A stretch of DNA of 64,000 nt from Oscheius dolichura (taxonomy: Eukaryota; Nematoda; Chromadorea; Rhabditida; Rhabditidae): the NCBI GenBank assembly GCA_932521035.1, contig OW051494.1, forward strand, positions 2,342,001-2,406,000, read 5' to 3'. Positions 36,832 through 48,132 of this stretch are shown one piece after another. The translations under genes and the position numbers were made by a program. Every line of letters begins with the position of its first letter. Position 1 is the stretch's first letter. The notes below the pieces were generated by a model. It had not been told where the DNA came from and searched no databases. It saw only the letters and a list, made by a program, of their open reading frames with translations.

Positions 36832-39800
36832 TTATTTCAAAACCTCAAGCAGAAATGTTTGCACCTTGAATGTTCTATTTACAACCATCACCTCTGTTCT
36901 TATCTGGTCAAACCCTATGGCTTGCTCGGCGCGTTCAAACTCCATTACTGACTCAGAAGTATCTCGAATTGCTGAAAACAGGTTATATTTGGATAGCAGT
37001 TTTACAGGAATTTGCGATTTCTTCTTCAAACTGAATAGTTTTCTTAGAGAATGTGTAAGCCAATTGAACCATACTTGTTATAAGTGATGAAAGTTTCTGC
37101 AAATACATTAATTGAAGTCAGTTGGAAAAGTAACCTCGTATTCTTGATCGCAAAAGAGTGCGGATTGCAGTTCGTCAAGAAAAATATGATGTTGATCAGC
37201 GACTGACTCAATATCATTTGCATCGGTAAGATGGGCATGAAACCGACTGCATGACTGAGAAATCTAAGAAAGTATATTGTTTCCAAAATATCAATAATAA
37301 TTTACTACTACAAGAGAATACTGCCTAATTGCAAGGAAAATCCGCATGAACCGGGTGCATACTGCACTCATCAAACGATGTAGACGAAGGAATTCTAAAG
37401 AAATGAGATGATTTTAATTTCGGTTACCACTGATGGCATTAGCTTCCCTCTGCACGTGTCTCAGACGAACTGCTGCATTTTCTATAGAATAAAGAGCTGT
37501 TTGCAGAGACCATAGGAAATGAAATAGCGTTTCATAGCTGAATTATCTTTAATTCCAGTTATTTTCAAAGCAAAATTACGCATGTAAACCTTACCTTGTT
37601 TGTGTATTTCTAAATGCTTTCTCTGCTATCCCTGTAACTCTCATCAAAGGATGGATGGACTGTATAAATTGGCTCCGAGCTGACCCTACAGGCGTTGAAT
37701 TGGGCTGAACAAATATTTTTTTTTGAAATATTACCATTAAAATACCGAGACTAAGGTATCGATGACAACACGGAACGGGAACAATTTTGCTGAAGGCGTT
37801 TGCTTTATAGCTGTGACAAATGCTGTTAACGCTTCATCCCGCGACAATTGTAATGCTCTAGTGGTCATTTTCCTAAATATAATTGTACAAAATTATCGGC
37901 AAATTACGAACTGAATACACTTATGTAATGCTAAAGCAAAATGAGCGTCATCCAAAAGTAAGAACTTCCTAGCCGCTGTCAAATGCTGCATAAAGTGGCC
38001 TTCATCGATAAGTTGATTAATAACTTTCCTTCCCAACCAGTCGGCCATTCCCAGGAAAATTCGGTTAATTTTAGACCTTCCTTCTTAAATAAATAGGGTT
38101 GAACATATTATCTCTTGCAAACCAGCAGATGCCAAATTGTCGGGGATCACGTAAGCTTCTACTAAGCTTCGGAAACCTTCCATTTTTTCAAGATCTTGAT
38201 CTCCTACAAAAGACTGCGAAATACCAATTTTGAGCACCTGTATATTATTATGTAAGACTAGAAAAAAAAACTAAGAGCCTACATTATCAAGAACAATTCC
38301 ATTGACAAAAGAAGGACGACGTATAACTTTATAAGCTGCTTCACTGCTAACTTCTTGAATAATCCACTAAAAAGATTAAATAGAAATGTTATTTTTGCTC
38401 ACATTGTCATTTACAAGTTCTCCATGATTAATCCACGTTCTCAATGTATTGCAAAACACGCCTAGCGCAGCTTCTAGTATTACATTCATAACTCTAAACA
38501 GCTGATAAAAGAAACTCCACTGAACTTACACCTCAGCATCAGTTCCTTGACTTGATTTCCACAATGAATATACTTCGTCTTGTAGACTAAGATCGGCTTC
38601 GTTCTAGAGCACACAATAAGACAGTTCAAAAACACTTACCATATATTCTAAACACCTTTTTATTACATTGAGACGCAGATGCCATGGTAACGTACGAGAT
38701 ACAAGCATTTGGATGGCGTTTTTACTTGCAGTCTGAGGTTTTTTTGTTGAGAAGACGATATAATCAACATACTTTAAAGGTAAGATCACCAATGTCTGTA
38801 AAATATTTATCCATAACAGATCGAATGGCTTCAATTATGACCTGAATCTTTATTTTAAATCGTTAGCAATACTCACTTGCTTGACGACGTCGTTATTATC
38901 GAACCTTGATATTTGTTTTCTAATGTATATAAAAGTGTTTCCAGCGGTCAATAGATCTTGAACCGCCATATACATTGACTAGAAATAATCATACGCAGCC
39001 ATAACTTTAGCTTACGTCACTGAGTGAACAGCTTTTCGATATTGCTAATAATCCTCCTCCATCATTTGTGAAATACATGCCTTTAATCCCTCGAAGGGCA
39101 CCTCGGAGCTCACGAAAAAAAGTGTCCGCTGGCACAGCTGAATCAGGTTAGTAGTGCACTTGGAAAACTATTGTTTGCATCAAAAAACTAAATAATTGCT
39201 TAAACAATAATTACTTGGAGGTGCGCCTGTCCTAGCCCATAACGGCTTCCCAGGATATGGTGGTAAATCTCTTGGTAGACGTGGAGGTTTTCTTGTTGTT
39301 GGTCCTAGAAGTTCTTCCTTTGTACGTATTCCAGGTCTTAGAGGTGTCCCTTGTTGCCTGTAAAAATGAGTATGATGTAAGAAAATATCCAGACACATTG
39401 AAATATAAAGGGTTGGAGGCTGAGGTCTTCTCTATCGAATTTTGTACTTGGTTGTATGGAGAAGATTGTGCACTGAGAGACGACTTAATTGTGGGTGAAA
39501 TACTTTCGCTATTTAGCAAAGACCGAGACCGGATTTGTGACCGCGACCGTGTCTGATTTGTAGGGCCATTAACTTGTGATAGAGGAGACGGTGATGGCAT
39601 TTCTAATAAGAAAACTTAATAACAACTAGAAGAAAACTCGCCTTCTTTTACTTTATAATATACAGGATCTCTACTTGCTGCTCTTCTTAAAAAAGGTGAT
39701 GCTGGACTTCCGCCATTATGTACAATAGGTATGCTCGCGGAAGTCGCTGGATAATTTTCTGTTGCTTGTACTTGGTAGTCATTTCTTTCGTATTTGTCAT

Positions 39801-40270
39801 AGTAAACGTGGTTCTGCAAAATGTCAAAATAAATAATAATAAGCTAAACCTTTCTACAACGAAAAAGAAACTTAAGAACAGCGTCAGATCGATGTAATTC
39901 CGAGTTGCGCGCTTTCGTGACGTCGCAATGTAGGCTTCTATATAGTTTATTTGCACTTTGTTTAACTGAAATTGGAGGTAAGTGATGGTCACAAAACAAA
40001 GATTTGCCCAGGGAAGTTCTTATTAAAAAAACAATTAAAGATGGTAGAACAGAAAAATAAGCTTACTTCTAGTTAAAGAATTATTAACTTCTGATGCGTC
40101 TTGTTGGCTGTCTGCTGTCACACGAGTGGGAAAAATAGCGAGTGCTATTTCTGCTGGGTTGGCTACAAAACAAGCATTTATCGAAAGAAAAACCTACTAT
40201 TGCAATTAAATGCTCTACTGAAATGATGAGTCGCCGTTACTTGATCCATTTGTTTAATCGGCGTAGACAT
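36832..40270 (-). CDS. Gamma-tubulin complex component (GCP2/GCP3 family)
   Basis: Spc97/Spc98-family subunit of the gamma-tubulin complex that nucleates microtubules. The start MSTPIKQMDQVTATHHFS (ATG 40270) follows directly on an attag acceptor. The N-terminal part is Ser/Pro/Arg-rich and disordered (39200-39960). GRIP motif 1 begins TFFRELRGALRGIKGMYF (near 39080-39150) and continues with VQDLLTAGNTFIYIRKQISR and NTLRTWINHGELVNDNWI. The C-terminal gamma-tubulin-binding part includes LLDDAHFALALHKKM, LRHVQREANAISEFLRLHRL and ADQHHIFLDELQSALF. It ends KVQTFLLEVLK, stop 36834-36832. I cannot tell GCP2 from GCP3; the long disordered N-terminus is more like GCP3. Exon borders are approximate. 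Confidence 0.85.
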
Positions 40271-40504
40271 CTAATAGATGGCGATACTTTCTAAAAAAAA
40301 ACAAAACTGATAATAGAGGTAAAATACCAAGCAAACAAAACGATTATAAAATATCGCAAAACAGTAATGATTTATTGATAGTAAAAGGGATGAAACATAA
40401 CAACGGGAGAATTGGGAAAAATTAAAATAAGCGAGATTTGATGGGAGAAGATAAAATACACACAAAAAATACCAATAAATATCTGCTTCTCCCATCTACT
40501 AATA

Positions 40505-40969
40505 CTATTTCTTCTGGCCACCAAATTTTTTACGTTCGTAGAAGAGATCCGTTTTGGCGCTTCCAAGGTTTACAATTTTCGGACAACCATCTCGGTCCTA
40601 AATCAACAAATGATGATCTCTATCTTGGCGGCAAACCTTTTCTTGGATGGTACACTCCTTGCAGTAGTAAGCATCACTGCATCCAGGCCCTCCACATATT
40701 ACGCAACGCCCCTTAAAAATAGAAGATTTTTAAAGTAGCTTCTTTTACCTGATATGATCCATAGTTGCATTCATCGCATATTCTTACAAGTGCAGCTGGG
40801 CGAACATAAGAATCGCATATGACACAGCGACCATCACCTGAAGAAGTATATTTTATATCACAACAGAATAAACTTGATTGCAAAAAAACCTACATTTATC
40901 ACAAAGTCTTCCTATTGCAACACCAGGTTGCTTCCTGCAAAAAATTAGGTCGGGATGATGCTTTGCCAT
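40505..40969 (-). CDS. PHF5A: PHF5A / SF3b14b, zinc-binding SF3b subunit
   Basis: Small, almost invariant zinc-knuckle protein of the U2 snRNP SF3b complex that helps hold the branch-point adenosine. Three exons. Exon 1 begins [19 protein letters not shown] at ATG 40969, directly after a catatttttag acceptor. It continues [20 protein letters not shown], then CVICGG, and ends [16 protein letters not shown], stop 40507-40505. The length of about 110 residues and the C-x2-C spacing match the family. Differences from the human protein are few, for example GGPGC instead of GGPGV. It lies 234 bp upstream of the gamma-tubulin complex gene on the same strand. Confidence 0.97.
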
Positions 40970-41951
40970 CTAAAAATATGATAAGAAATATCTAATAAGT
41001 ATCTAATCGAAATATATATAAACGGCTATCGAAAGAAATGGAATGAAACAATTAGGGCACCTCCATCTATAAAATGTTTGAAAGAAACCGAATGCCTCAG
41101 TGTTTGGGGCGCGTTTCCTACACCGGCAATTTGAATTCCTATTAGAAACAGGAACGGTTATTCAGATCGCGATAATTCCTTGAAAAAGTGATCTTGAGGG
41201 CGATACCCCAAAGAGAGGCACTGGTAGACGAAGAGAACCACTGGTAGACTGGTGGTTACATGTGTAGTCCGCCCTTTTGATCCATACTCCCTAGAGAGCA
41301 AAAATTTTTCTCTTTTTTTCTGCTTATAAAGGACGTGAAATATATATAACCAGTGGAGTACAAAAAAAGATTCAGACTTCTATCAAAAAGTAGAGATATT
41401 GTTTATGCCATTTTTGTCAGTGGCATAAGATCATCAGTTAATTATTGTTGATAATACCACACCACCGTAGCCAGTGACCCGTCTAGAAAGCTGTCGACTA
41501 TTGATTTTATATAACCCATCGCTCTTTTAACGTACAAGCGTAAGCTTATCGAACTACATTTTGCTTGTAGCCACCCTATCATTTCTTTCAAATAATTATA
41601 ATCCCTTTATTCAGAAATGTGTAGAGCGAAAATGTTCGCTCAAGTGAATCTCAGTCGCGTTCCCCGGCATCTTCATTCTGAGATATTCCTCAAAGTTTGT
41701 CTTTCTCTTTTGATCCCTTCCTCGTTTATCATTTAGCAAAGTGGAATGACTATGATCAAATTAATGACAGCATGCCAGCAGACAAATAAAACGGTCGAAG
41801 ATGTTTTGAGTCGTATTCCAGGGCTTTGCTTTCTTATTTCTACTTTTAACAAGTACAAAATGGTGCGAATACTGGGTGAATTTCTCAGATCCTATGTACA
41901 TTCCAGGCTGAATTACTACCTCAAGGGCATCTCTGTCTCCCAAGACCGGAG
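40970..41951. other. Intergenic region, no gene supported
   Basis: About 1 kb. The first part is AT-rich and probably the PHF5A promoter. A short plus-strand frame at 41746-41970 is open but has no recognised domain; it might be a 5' exon of the next gene. Confidence 0.4.
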
Positions 41952-42669
41952 ATGCCTCTCAAGGGGCTAGTACACATATGTATCAGCGAGATAAAAATCT
42001 GCCATACCCCAGGGACACTCGACCCAGAATTTTGTCAGGAAATGCTGGAAATCGCCATGTGAGTAGATATTTTCGAGTGTAAAGAATTGGCAGGCCTTTT
42101 TCCATGGAAGCACTATGGCAGGAACAGAACAGAAGGGGGCCGAGGCAGATAGAGCTGGAGAGGATTCCGAGAGTATTAGTGAACACCATACTGTTCAAGG
42201 TGAAGGCACAGGGGGTTTGATATATTGACACACCTCTCCACAGGCAACGCTGCGTTCACTATTCCGTCTGGCAAGGACCAGCACGACTGGGAAACGCCTA
42301 TCGGATGAGTGTCTCAATTCCACAGTAGTCACAGCTCTCGCCAAGCGAATAATTGATCGGAATACATCTACGGACTTGGCCGAAACTATACCTCGTGGCA
42401 AGGCTTTCAAAGATTCGTCCAAAAATGTGAGTTAAAATGGTCCAGCCTTTCCCATTGGCAGAACCCTTTAGATGCTTCGAAAGTTCTTACGCACCCTAAT
42501 CTATAATTATAAACCACTGCCCATCATATTGAAGAAAGAGGAGGTCGCTCTCATCGTTCGCATTGCACCGTACTACTCACATGACGAGGAGCAGAAGAGG
42601 TGGACCAAGTGGAAGACGCTCGGATACAGTTACTATTCATGGATGTTCGATTATTACGTAAATCCATAA
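41952..42669 (+). CDS. Unrecognised protein, four exons
   Basis: Starts MPLKGLVHICISEIKICHTP (ATG 41952). A 35-bp intron (gtgagtagat...ttggcag) joins LEIA to MPFSMEALWQEQNRRGPRQI. A 44-bp intron leads to ATLRSLFRLARTSTTGKRLS and ALAKRIIDRNTSTDLAETIP. A 45-bp intron leads to MLRKFLRTLIYNYKPLPIIL, then VALIVRIAPYYSHDEEQKRW, ending WMFDYYVNP with stop 42667-42669. Three consistent introns of local size and even codon use support a real gene. I recognise no domain. It lies on the same strand as TMEM17; the sequence just after its stop is a decayed copy of the TMEM17 first exon. Confidence 0.6.
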
Positions 42670-42732
42670 AGATCACTTTATAACTGAAAGGGGGATTGTC
42701 TGTCCGATAATTGGGGTCATTCTTCGATGTAC

Positions 42733-42921
42733 CAGCTATCCCACCCTTCCCGTATCCCATGACCATGGCGACGGTCCCCTCCTCTCTGCCCTGCCTACCC
42801 AAATCCTCTCGTATTAAATGGTTCCAAATGAAGGCAAAAAACCCAAACAGGGAGAGTTATATCTCTTGGTCGTGGACATCTCTTCAGAAATCCATTCTAG
42901 CCTTCCCCTCCAGATGGCTAC
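42733..42921 (+). pseudogene. Partial, frameshifted duplicate of TMEM17 exon 1
   Basis: About 190 bp nearly identical to 44005-44195. Both read KSSRIKWFQMKAKNPNR. Here one base is missing just afterwards (gggagagttatatct versus gggtgagtttatatct), so the frame breaks before the first membrane segment, and the rest of TMEM17 is absent. Confidence 0.8.
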
Positions 42922-43020
42922 CCTCCTTCCACTGCTCTCCTCTAGTCCTGGCTACCCTCCTTCCACTGCTCTCCTCTAGTCCTGGCTCCCCTCCTTCTGA
43001 CCCCACTGCTCTCCTCTAGG
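42915..43020. repeat. Pyrimidine-rich tandem repeat
   Basis: About three imperfect units of 40 bp with the core ccactgctctcctctagtcc and ggctaccctcctt, directly after the TMEM17 exon copy. It may have expanded from the ctccagatggc...ctac end of that copy. Confidence 0.75.
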
Positions 43021-43069
43021 ACGGCTATGTTTTCTTTCGGCTGCTCTAGAACAGCGCCGGGTCGGCTAA

Positions 43070-43290
43070 CAATCGCGTTAAAAGATCACTAATAAACGCG
43101 GTAAAAGATCACCAGGTAGCCTGCGGCAGCCTTCGGCTGTCGTAAAACAGTAAATCCAAAAAGCAAAAATGTTTGACTGTGACGCGGGTCGAACTCACTA
43201 CCTCTTACCCCGCGCGCCCGCTCACTTCGCGCTGCGCCATGAAATCTCGACATGTCAACGCACACACAGACAGGCACGGTAGCGCTTTAA
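43070..43290 (-). mobile_element. Possible tRNA-derived SINE
   Basis: On the minus strand a tRNA-like head (about 43245-43178) shows an A-box-like TGGCGCAGCGCG and a B-box-like GAGTTCGACCC, but no closing acceptor stem. It is followed by a T-rich stretch and a GC-rich tail, gccgaaggctgccgcaggct. The 17-nt tail core also occurs at 57287-57305. It lies between the two copies of the TMEM17 exon. Confidence 0.4.
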
Positions 43291-43299
43291 ATCCTACCC

Positions 43300-44004
43300 T
43301 AATAATAGGCAGATCTCTCTCTGTCTGTCTGCGAGACCTGTCGTCTGTGTAGATCGACAGGTCAAACGGGAGAGAAGCAGAAAGTTTCGACCGTCAGATC
43401 TTATTCGACTGTCAAATCTCTTTCGACCGAAATAAACTAATCCCAACGCGGCCAAAGGCCGCCGGAGGCATACTGGTAAGGTTATAAAATCAATACTGCA
43501 CACAGTACGACATGGTGAGCAGTTGGGCATAAGGTTGTTGGCCATTTTTTCTGCAATGCCCCGACCGCGAAAATACACATTGCAGAAAAAAAAGGCCAAA
43601 ACGTCCTTTGGCAGAAGCGACCATGGCTAAACCGTCCGCTGGTGAATTTGCCATTGGGGGAAATGCCCGTTGGTCATTATGAAAGTGGCCCAATCCTCCA
43701 ATGGTCGGTTCATGAGAGAGCCGGGGTCTAGGGCCATGTGCTTGTGGGTCGGGTCGAAAACCTGTGTCATTTCTTTGATTTTGATCGGTTTATCCCGAGA
43801 ACAGGTTTTGAAACTTTTCTATAATAATTCCATTTCATCTATACTATGCTTCAAATAAAAATCTTACCAGAGAAGTGCACCGTCTAAAATCTACATTTCA
43901 AAAGCATTTTTTAATGACTGACATATGCCCATATCGTGGCAAACAATTAGCCATAAAGGCCACCCCACAAAGTGCCAAGTCCGGAGACTTATTGGAACCC
44001 TAAT
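43300..44004. other. Non-coding stretch between TMEM17 exon copies
   Basis: Contains short internal repeats (tttcgaccg / ttcgactgtcaaatct near 43385-43430) and a GC-rich rccgccggaggc patch. No gene is supported. Confidence 0.4.
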
Positions 44005-44038
44005 ACCAGCTATCCCACCCTTCCCGTATCCCATCACC

Positions 44039-44866
44039 ATGGCGACGGTCCACTCCTCTCTGCCCTGCCTACCCAAATCCTCTCGTATTAAATGGTTCCA
44101 AATGAAGGCAAAAAACCCAAACAGGGTGAGTTTATATCTCCTGGTCGTGGACATCTCTTCAGAAATCCATTCTAGCCTTCCTCTCCAGATGGCGCTACAT
44201 TACAACGTCTGCTTTGCGCCTTTCCTCTTTGTCGCCTCCATATCCTGTCTCATTATGAAGGTATCCTCCCCCCTCCTTCCTCCCATACAATCCTCTCCAG
44301 TTTTCCTCCCTCTCCACCACGTATCAAGTGATCTTGGCCGCTGTCTACATGGTCTATTATATAGTGGAGCTGATCCGTCTCCTATTGGGATATTATGGTA
44401 ATTTAGGAGAAAAGGTACTGGCTGCTCTCCACCCAGAGAAGAAAAGAAGTTCAGATCCCAGCTTTGTCGGGATTTTGGATAACCTCTCTCATACTGCAGC
44501 TGCCTATCACCCTCTTCCTTCAGGTCAACCCCGCCCTCATCCCACTGCCCCTGGAACGGGCCGTCTTCGCATGTCATTCGATTATGCTCATTATTCAGGT
44601 ATACCATAGGGGTTACTGTAGGGGACTCCTCAAGAAACAGGGGCACAGCCTTTTCCTCTCAAAAAAATCGGGCATACAGGCGGCAGGGCCCACGCGGTCT
44701 CGTCCTCCAACAAATGGTTTTTGAAGCTCTCCGGAGCACCACTGGGCTAGAGCTCAATCACATACAGAATACAGCACGAATGACACATTTGAACACTGAG
44801 ATCCAAGAGGAACGGATTGCAAATGACAGCAATGCCCGCGCCAAGTCCTGTCGTCCTCTGACCTGA
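44039..44866 (+). CDS. TMEM17: TMEM17-like ciliary transition-zone membrane protein
   Basis: Four-pass membrane protein of the MKS/B9 transition-zone module that gates ciliary entry. Exons 44039-44260, 44301-44414, 44455-44598 and 44687-44866; the first two introns are exactly 40 bp. Motifs match the family in order: EIHSSLPLQMALHYNV (family VSSLALQMSLYFN), VELIRLLLGYYGNLGEK (family EAIRLYLGYVGNLQEK), IPALSGFWITSLILQLPITL (family VPELAGFWLLSLLLQLPLIL) and ALIPLPLERAVFACHSI (family TNLPLEKAIHIIF). The tail is charged (HLNTEIQEERIANDSNARAK). The start could be ATG 44039 or the later MKAKNPNR. Stop 44864-44866. Placement of the third acceptor is inferred from frame. Confidence 0.85.
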
Positions 44867-44958
44867 TTCCAGGAGAGACCAGAACTTGGAACATTATGTG
44901 CTGGTTACTGTATGCATTTTGATTTCATTCTTTATCCCACAATCAGGATACCAATTGC

Positions 44959-45428
44959 ATGAGCCCTCAGACTCCGACGATTTATGAAGTCGGCCCTATC
45001 CCAATCACCCCACTCTAGAGGATTGTGCTCCAAACCAGAAGGAGGCACGAGCCGAGGATTTGCCTGACAATATTTGGGAAAAGACGGAGGAACAGCTTCA
45101 CGTACCCACTATCTTTGAACTGGAGGCTCAGCCTACAGCACTTTGTTGGCCTTTTCTCCCAATTCCTTATATCAAAGAAGGGCTGCGCTCTGCCCGGCCG
45201 CCACCGATGAGCCCCGCCCCTGGCAGACCCTGGCCACTCTGTTGGGAGAGGTTCAAACAGCTCTCCTCCACCTCTAGATACCCTTCCTCAATTCCTCCTA
45301 CTTCGTCTTCCCCATTTTTAACCCATAGACTTTAGATAACCTGCGGTTTCCAAGTGATCCGTACGATTGCCGCCTACCAGGTCCGCTATTTCATGGCCCT
45401 GCTGGAAGAAGAACGTCGTAATGAGTAG
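44959..45428 (+). CDS. Unrecognised small protein, last exon duplicated elsewhere
   Basis: Probably begins MSPQTPTIYE (44959) and continues through NQKEARAEDLPDNIWEKTEE and LHVPTIFELEAQPT. A final exon (about 45336-45428) reads ITCGFQVIRTIAAYQVRYFM then ALLEEERRNE, stop 45426-45428. The exons between about 45130 and 45335 cannot be joined with confidence. No family recognised. It is convergent with the zinc-finger gene at 45723-47988. Its last exon is part of the segment copied in inverted orientation to 55896-56624. Confidence 0.45.
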
Positions 45429-46066
45429 CGAGACGACATTTTATTATTATTATATTAATTTTAATAAAAGCGAACAATATGATGAATCTGTTTAAGGCAA
45501 GTGAGAACAAACGAACAATATAAGGCAAGAGTGTCTCTGTCTCTCTCTCTCTGATCACAAGTGAACTAATTGAATTGCCATCCGAAGTGAAATATTGCCA
45601 TTTTGCTAATAAATATATAGGGGGGAGGGGCACTATTCTACAGTAAGCTTATCTCTGTATACACGAGGATCAATGGGAATGTAAAAGCTTCTTTTTTTCC
45701 TTTTTTATCAAGAGGAGGAGGATTAACCCTGCATGGCGGCACACTGCTGTTTCTGTTTGAAGAGGAACGAGGCAATGGAGTCGATGGATTTCCTCTTTTT
45801 CTGGTGGTGCTCGCCGATGGGGGGACTGCCCTCCTTGGAGGAGTCATCGCTGGGGGCGGGCGAGGCATCCGCACCCGAATGGATGCCGGACTCCGGCCCG
45901 CTGCTGGCCAAGTCGTCGTGCTCGGTGGCCACCTTCAGCGGCGACATCACCCGGATGATCTCCGTTGTCTTGTTATTATTCGAGAGGAGCGAATTCACCG
46001 AGGAGAAGTCGAAGGCCGACGAGGTGGATGGCTCTTCCTGAAACATATGCTGTTCTCTTTGGACGG
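45335..46066. repeat. Left member of a 0.73-kb inverted duplication
   Basis: Matches 55896-56624 in reverse complement with only scattered differences. It carries the last exon of the plus-strand gene (to 45428), the convergent 3' region and the complete last exon of the minus-strand zinc-finger gene (46037-45723) with its splice acceptor. Confidence 0.92.
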
Positions 46067-47988
46067 GTGGATGACTACCTGCTTGACGGGGACGACCTGC
46101 TGCTGTTGGATAGTGGCCAGCATGGGCAGCACTGCCGGATTATTGAGCAGAAACTGTTGGAGCCATTCGGCCGGGGTCAGGACACCGCCCTGCTGCTGCC
46201 CGAGAGACCCGCCGCCGAGCAGATTCTGATAGAGATTCGTCGTAGTCGGATGAGGGGGCGAGTCCATCTTCCTCTTCTTGATCGCCGGAGAATGTACCCT
46301 GCGCGGCGACTTCGGTGAGACGGTACCGTCGCGGAGTTCCGACTGTGCCAGGGAACCTAAAATAGACAAATATTGTTATTTTCCAGGTATTACTGTAGCC
46401 CTTGGATGATTAAGTGGGAAAGCGGGCAAAAATTGAGTAAAGGCTCCCGTTGTCCCGATCCTCCTCCCTCATGCAACCTCGGCAGAAGGAAATTGTCTTT
46501 GTTCCCTTCTATTATTAGACGGGTATAGGTATATTTCCTGCTGCCGAGGTTGTACGGGTGCGAAACTTCGAGTATATCGGCTCGCACTCCTTGGAGCCCG
46601 AAATTCGGCAGTTTTGGACAGACAGAGCCAAGTCGACGCGGGGCAGGGCTTCTCCAGCCCTCTTGAGGTTCATCTCTATCAAAAATTCCAACTGTATCTT
46701 GTATCCGAGATCGAAAACTATTCTCTCACATATTTAGAGAAGGAAAAACTTTACTATGAGTCAGGGAGGATGGCGTTTTAGACCAATTTTGACAATACCG
46801 CGTATAAAACCGGCTCTGCAGTTGAAATCTTGGCTCAGAACACAAAAGGGAATAACAGAAAGTAGCCCACGATTTTCTACATAAGATACAATTTAGAATT
46901 TGTTCGGGAATCCCGATCCCCGCGAGCCAATGACGCCCTAACCCGGGGTAGCTCACAAACCTGGGACTCTGTTGCTGACGGCGATGGCCCTCGCTTCTCC
47001 CGGATGGCCAGTCCTCATCATACTGTAAAATGCCCTGTATTATATCGGAAACACTCTCCCGCTACCTGTTATTATGAGCATGAAGCTCTTTCTTGTCGGG
47101 AAATGTCCAATTACAGCACCCGCAGGTGAAGACTCGGGTTATTTGATGGTGGGTGCTCATATGGCGGCGAACTGTCTCATGAGCTGGAACAATTCTCCTA
47201 TCTCTCCATTTTTAAGGCTTAACCAACCGGCTATCTTCGTGTCACACAGTTTGCATTGTTGATCATCGCCGTGGAAGTTCAGCCGATGGCGATTCAAGCT
47301 GGCCGCGTGGCAGAATGTCTTCCCACAGTGCCCACAGAGGAATTCTCCTGAAATTCGTCACAATTGATAGCGGGAGTCACTGTTGTTTTTGGGGGAAGTC
47401 CCGATTCCCGCCTGCCTCGTGAAAATGACGTCATTTTATAAATAACCCGCCCCACAGAGAACATCCCCAGTACGCCGAAGGGAAACCGCGCCCCTCGCAC
47501 CCGTACAGTCTCGGCAGCTCGAAGAATTGATAATACAAGACAAGAACTTCCTGCTGCCAAGATTCTACGGGTGGAAAAGAAAGGTCTGACCCCTCTCTGT
47601 CTCTGAAGAAACCATGTTTTCCCCGTCCCTCCCTTCCCTTACCAGCTGTGTGGCTGTTTTGAGCCGATGACGTCACACCGATAGGGGGGTTGTGTTCCTC
47701 CCTGTCTCGCTCTCCCCCGCCGCCACAACAGTAACATCAAAGCATGTCACGAGCCGGCGACATTGGCCAATGCCAAAGAACTTGGCGCGGGTCGGCCGCG
47801 GCTTACCAAATTGGGAAAAAGACTCGTGGTGGCTGTTGGGTTGGTAGAGGCGACGGGGGAAAAACAAAACAACGGGAGGGAGGACGCGATCTTTTGAATT
47901 GTTTGACAAGGAGACGAGGGGGGATTTTCAAGGGAGACCTACCTTTTAGATCTGGTCGCTTTAATTCCGCTTCAGGACGATACGGCAT
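45723..47988 (-). CDS. C2H2 zinc-finger transcription factor with Ser/Gln-rich C-terminus
   Basis: Six exons: 47988-47943, 47347-47228, 47183-47066, 47034-46961, 46356-46079 and 46037-45723, all phase-consistent. Starts MPYRPEAELKRPDLK. Three fingers: FLCGHCGKTFCHAASLNRHR, CKLCDTKIA spliced to AHETVRRHMSTHH, and FTCGCCNWTFPDKKELHAH. The C-terminal half has a basic KKRK-type motif (IKKRKMDSPP), QLN-rich activation-like sequence (LTPAEWLQQFLLNN) and a Ser/Glu tail ending SFLFKQKQQCAAMQG, stop 45725-45723. Probably a nuclear DNA-binding regulator; I cannot name an orthologue. Introns 1 (about 595 bp) and 4 (about 604 bp) are unusually long for this window, and each holds a foldback element. An attttcag acceptor lies 17 nt before the ATG. 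Confidence 0.82.
46473..46562. repeat. Short foldback (hairpin) element, copy 2
   Basis: Left arm aacctcggcagaaggaaat pairs with right arm atttcctgctgccgaggtt; the right side continues gtacgggtg. In intron 4 of the zinc-finger gene. Related to 20840-20917 and 47497-47573. Confidence 0.65.
47497..47573. repeat. Short foldback (hairpin) element, copy 3
   Basis: Left arm gcacccgtacagtctcggca and right arm ctgccaagattctacgggtg pair across a loop of about 33 bp. In intron 1 of the zinc-finger gene. Confidence 0.7.
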
Positions 47989-48064
47989 TGTATTTTTGTT
48001 GAAATTCTGAAATTGGAAGGATTAGCCGATGTGATCTCGAGGAAAAATCAAAAAGATTTTGCCA

Positions 48065-48132
48065 GTCAGGGGAATCGAACCCCGATTGTAAGGATCCATA
48101 GAAAAGGATAATACCACTACGCCATAGGGATC
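48065..48132 (-). tRNA. tRNA-like sequence, possibly a pseudogene
   Basis: Minus strand: A-box-like TGGCGTAGTGGT, an ATCC/GGAT anticodon-type stem, and a strong T-arm/B box GGGGTTCGATTCCCC. A TTTTT terminator follows within about 12 nt. However, I cannot pair a proper 7-bp acceptor stem, and the anticodon loop comes out as 8 nt. It is either a decayed tRNA gene or a tRNA-derived Pol III unit. Confidence 0.45.

Noticed and set aside
44261..44318. Non-canonical GT-CG intron in TMEM17
   Set aside because: The acceptor ctctccag at 44300 gives a canonical 40-bp intron in frame, adding FSSLSTT before YQVILAAV.
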